A stretch of 64,000 nt of DNA from WHSW01 sp963722175. GTDB taxonomy: Bacteria; Actinomycetota; Thermoleophilia; Solirubrobacterales; 70-9. The translations under genes were made by a program, and so were the position numbers. Location of the stretch: the NCBI GenBank assembly GCA_963722175.1, contig CAVRKA010000003.1, positions 434,001 to 498,000 of the forward strand, read 5' to 3'. Shown here one piece after another: positions 61,938 through 64,000 of this stretch (the first letter of the stretch is position 1; the number at the start of each line of letters is the position of its first letter). The notes under the pieces are model-generated. The model did no database searches, was not told the DNA's origin, and was given only the letters and a program-made list of their open reading frames with translations.

Positions 61938-63302
61938 ATGGGGCCGCGGGCTTGGTACGGAACGCGCGGTCGCCGCGGGCTCGTCGCCGTCGGCTGGCTC
62001 GCGGCGCTGCTACCGGCCGTCGTCGCCTCGCCCGCGGACGCGGCGTGGACGGCGCCGATCAACCTGTCGGCGCCCGGGCAAGGCGCTCTGCAGCCGCAGG
62101 TGGCGGCGGCCGAAACGGGCGCCCTGTTCGCCTGGCAGCTCGCCGGGCCGGAGGGTCCGGCCCAGACCCGGGTGCGATCGTGGCCCGGCGCCCTCTCCTC
62201 GACCCAGGAGCTGTCGGTCCACGGTGCCGAGCCCGGCGAGGTCAGCTTCGAGCCCGACGTCGCCGTCGGCGGCTCGGGCGGCGCGGTGTACGCGTGGGGG
62301 CGGTACACGCAGCAGGGCGGCTCCGCGCCGCGGGTGCAGGCTCGCACGCGCTCGGCCGGCGGGACCCTGGGGCCGATTCGCAACCTCTCGCCGATCCTGG
62401 GCGGTCTCGACAACGTCCACGTCGCCGCCAACTCAGACGGCGATGCCGTGGTCGTCTGGCAGGCCGACATGGGGACCTTCCATCAGGTCCAAGCGCGGAC
62501 CATCTCCGCGGCCGGCGCGGTCGGACCGTTGCTGCAGCTGTCGGCGGCGGGCCAGGACGCGACCCGGCCCCAGGCCGGCGTCGACGCCGACGGCGGTGCC
62601 GTTTTCGCCTGGCAGCGGCTCGATGGCACGAGCTTCCGCGCCGACGCGCGAGCGCTCTCCGCCGCCGGCGTCCTCGAGCCGATCACGCAGCTCTCGTCCT
62701 CGCGCTGGACCTCGATCACACCGCAGGTCGCCGTCGACCCGGCCGGCGACGCCGTGTTCGTCTGGCGCAGCACCGACCCCGGCGGCGCAGGAGGAGGCCG
62801 CATCGAGACGAGGGCCCGCCTGGCCGGGGGTTCGTACACCCGCAGGCAAACCGTGGCGGACGCCCCGGGCGACGCGCGCGACCCGCAGGTCGCGATGGCC
62901 GACGACGGCGCCGCCCTCTACGCGTGGTGGAGGTCATCCGGGCCCCAGCAGTGGCTCAAGGTCCGCCCCCGCTCCGCGCTCGGAGGTCTCGGCACCGAGC
63001 AGACGGTGAGGGGCGTCACGGCACCGCAAACCCTGTCGCCGCCGCGGCTCACCGTCGATGCGGACGGCGACGCGGTGGTCGCCTGGGAGCTCTTCGACGC
63101 GAGTGCGACCGAGCCGCCGTGCTGCAACCTGGCCCAGGCGCGAACCCGGTCGGCCGGCGGCAGCTTCGGGCCGGTGCACACGCTCTCGGCGCCCGGCGCG
63201 AAGTCGGTCGAGGTCTCGAGCGACGCAAGCGGTGACGCAGTGGTGGTCTGGACGGGGTCCACCGGCGGCGTCGGCCGCGCCCAGGCCTCGGCCGGGCCCT
63301 AG
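61938..63302 (+). CDS. Secreted beta-propeller-like repeat protein
   Basis: 454 residues from ATG 61938. Signal peptide (LVAVGWLAALLPAVVASPADA). About seven repeats of 55-60 residues with the theme PQVAVDxxGDAVFVWxxxDG...VxARxRSAGGxLGPxxxLS, a count and spacing that fit a seven-bladed propeller. Two Cys occur together (EPPCCNL). No enzymatic motif. Ends one base before the convergent P-domain gene. Confidence 0.77.
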   Translation: MGPRAWYGTRGRRGLVAVGWLAALLPAVVASPADAAWTAPINLSAPGQGALQPQVAAAETGALFAWQLAGPEGPAQTRVRSWPGALSSTQELSVHGAEPGEVSFEPDVAVGGSGGAVYAWGRYTQQGGSAPRVQARTRSAGGTLGPIRNLSPILGGLDNVHVAANSDGDAVVVWQADMGTFHQVQARTISAAGAVGPLLQLSAAGQDATRPQAGVDADGGAVFAWQRLDGTSFRADARALSAAGVLEPITQLSSSRWTSITPQVAVDPAGDAVFVWRSTDPGGAGGGRIETRARLAGGSYTRRQTVADAPGDARDPQVAMADDGAALYAWWRSSGPQQWLKVRPRSALGGLGTEQTVRGVTAPQTLSPPRLTVDADGDAVVAWELFDASATEPPCCNLAQARTRSAGGSFGPVHTLSAPGAKSVEVSSDASGDAVVVWTGSTGGVGRAQASAGP

Positions 63303-63303
63303 G

Positions 63304-64000
63304 TCAGTTGCACCGCGGCGAGTGCGTCAGGCCCCAGGCGTTGATCGTCCCGGTGTCGTCGCTGGCCACGTCGACGACCTTCAGAGTCCAGGTCCCGTTC
63401 GCGCTCTTGCCGTCGAACGCGGACAGCGGCGCCTCGGGCCTGAACGAGCCGTTGAACGGGGCCGCCCCGGTGGAGATCGCGGTCGCCGCCTCGTCGTCGA
63501 ACACCGTGTTGGTGAAGTTATCGCCGCTGCTTCCCCGGCGGTTGGACAGCGTCACCGTGGTGCTGTCGGGGCCGGTCAGCGAAATCACGAGGTCGCCGTC
63601 GAAGGTGTGGGTGATCGAGCCGATCCGCACGTTGAGGTCGGTGATCGAAACCGGGTCTCCGGCGATGGTGAGGACCGAGCTCGCTCCGGTCGGGTTGCCG
63701 TCGGGGATCGGCTTCGGGACGTCGGTGCTGTTGGTGTTCGTTGAGAGCGGCGTGCCGGTCGGGATCCCGAACTTCACCCGCCGCGGCCCCTGGGCGGTGG
63801 TGAGGTCGAGCGTCATCTGGGCGGTCCTCCCGCAAACGTAGTTGTCGGCCAACTTGACCCGGAACGTGGTCACGTTGGTGCCGGTCGTCCCGGCCGGGAT
63901 GTTCGGATAGGCCGAGGTGTCATCGAGCACCGTCGTCCGGGCGGAGCCGGAGAGCACCCCGTTGATCCCGGTCGCCGACGCGGTGCCGTTGTTGCGCAGC
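63304..64000 (-). CDS. C-terminal part of a secreted protein with P/Homo B domain
   Basis: The frame stays open to the right edge, so only the last 231 residues or so are visible; the GTG at 63957 is internal, not the start. An Ig-like repeat region (NNGTASATGINGVLSGSART, TNVTTFRVKLADNYVCG) precedes a P/Homo B (proprotein-convertase) domain at the C-terminus: IPDGNPTGASSVLTIAG, LNVRIGSITHTFDGDLVISL, FNGSFRPEAPLSAFDGKSANGTWTLKVVD, ending NAWGLTHSPRCN. P domains often follow secreted proteases or adhesins; the upstream catalytic part lies outside the window. Confidence 0.82.
   Translation of the reverse strand, partial: LRNNGTASATGINGVLSGSARTTVLDDTSAYPNIPAGTTGTNVTTFRVKLADNYVCGRTAQMTLDLTTAQGPRRVKFGIPTGTPLSTNTNSTDVPKPIPDGNPTGASSVLTIAGDPVSITDLNVRIGSITHTFDGDLVISLTGPDSTTVTLSNRRGSSGDNFTNTVFDDEAATAISTGAAPFNGSFRPEAPLSAFDGKSANGTWTLKVVDVASDDTGTINAWGLTHSPRCN

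Overview
The window is very GC-rich and gene-dense. Its combination of a complete mce lipid-import operon, secreted calcium-binding (RTX-type) repeat proteins, ELWxxDGT repeats, trimeric-adhesin-like head repeats and many leaderless genes points to an actinobacterium, most likely class Thermoleophilia (Solirubrobacterales-like). That placement is inference from gene content; no rRNA is present.

Layout. 1-1.5 kb: a cobalamin riboswitch in front of two overlapping secreted DUF4430-type genes, probably a surface B12-capture unit. 1.7-3.0 kb: a head-repeat surface protein. 3.2-8.1 kb: a minus-strand cluster of a TetR regulator, an MpaB/DUF2236 oxygenase, an R2-like ligand-binding oxidase (R2lox), a second TetR, a membrane-anchored esterase and a cyclic-nucleotide-binding protein, with palindromic operators. 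8.1-17.9 kb: two YrbE/MlaE permeases and six Mce proteins, almost all overlapping; opposite them lie a tandem-SCP2 lipid-carrier gene, a TetR and an operator-like palindrome (18.0-19.6 kb). 21.1-27.8 kb: an island-like stretch ending at tRNA-Glu, with a VapBC module, a beta-lactamase-fold protein lacking its catalytic motifs, three broken SnoaL-like genes and a second head-repeat protein.

28-54 kb: two nearly identical tandem RTX genes, a 1107-residue STAND/SARP transcription regulator, a small unknown gene, a sulfatase, an EAL protein, tRNA-Leu, an acyl-CoA synthetase, a catalase-related peroxidase, a patatin, a GGDEF/HD-GYP protein, a thioesterase, an alpha/beta hydrolase, an acetone-carboxylase alpha-gamma fusion and a giant RTX gene. 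Three promoters here (27.93, 35.83 and 48.91 kb) share two GATAAGCG-like boxes 11 bp apart, then exactly 8 bp, then a TANNNT -10 box. This is the architecture described for SARP activators, and the only SARP-type gene in the window lies between them. I consider this putative SARP-RTX regulon the most interesting system here. 54-64 kb is a secretome block: ELWxxDGT protein, unknown secreted proteins, a GH31 glycosidase, a propeller-like repeat protein and a P-domain protein.

At least eight reading-frame breaks outside the SnoaL fragments are all of the +1 type (mceC, second RTX copy, acetone-carboxylase fusion, five in the giant RTX gene). This needs checking against raw reads before those genes are called pseudogenes.
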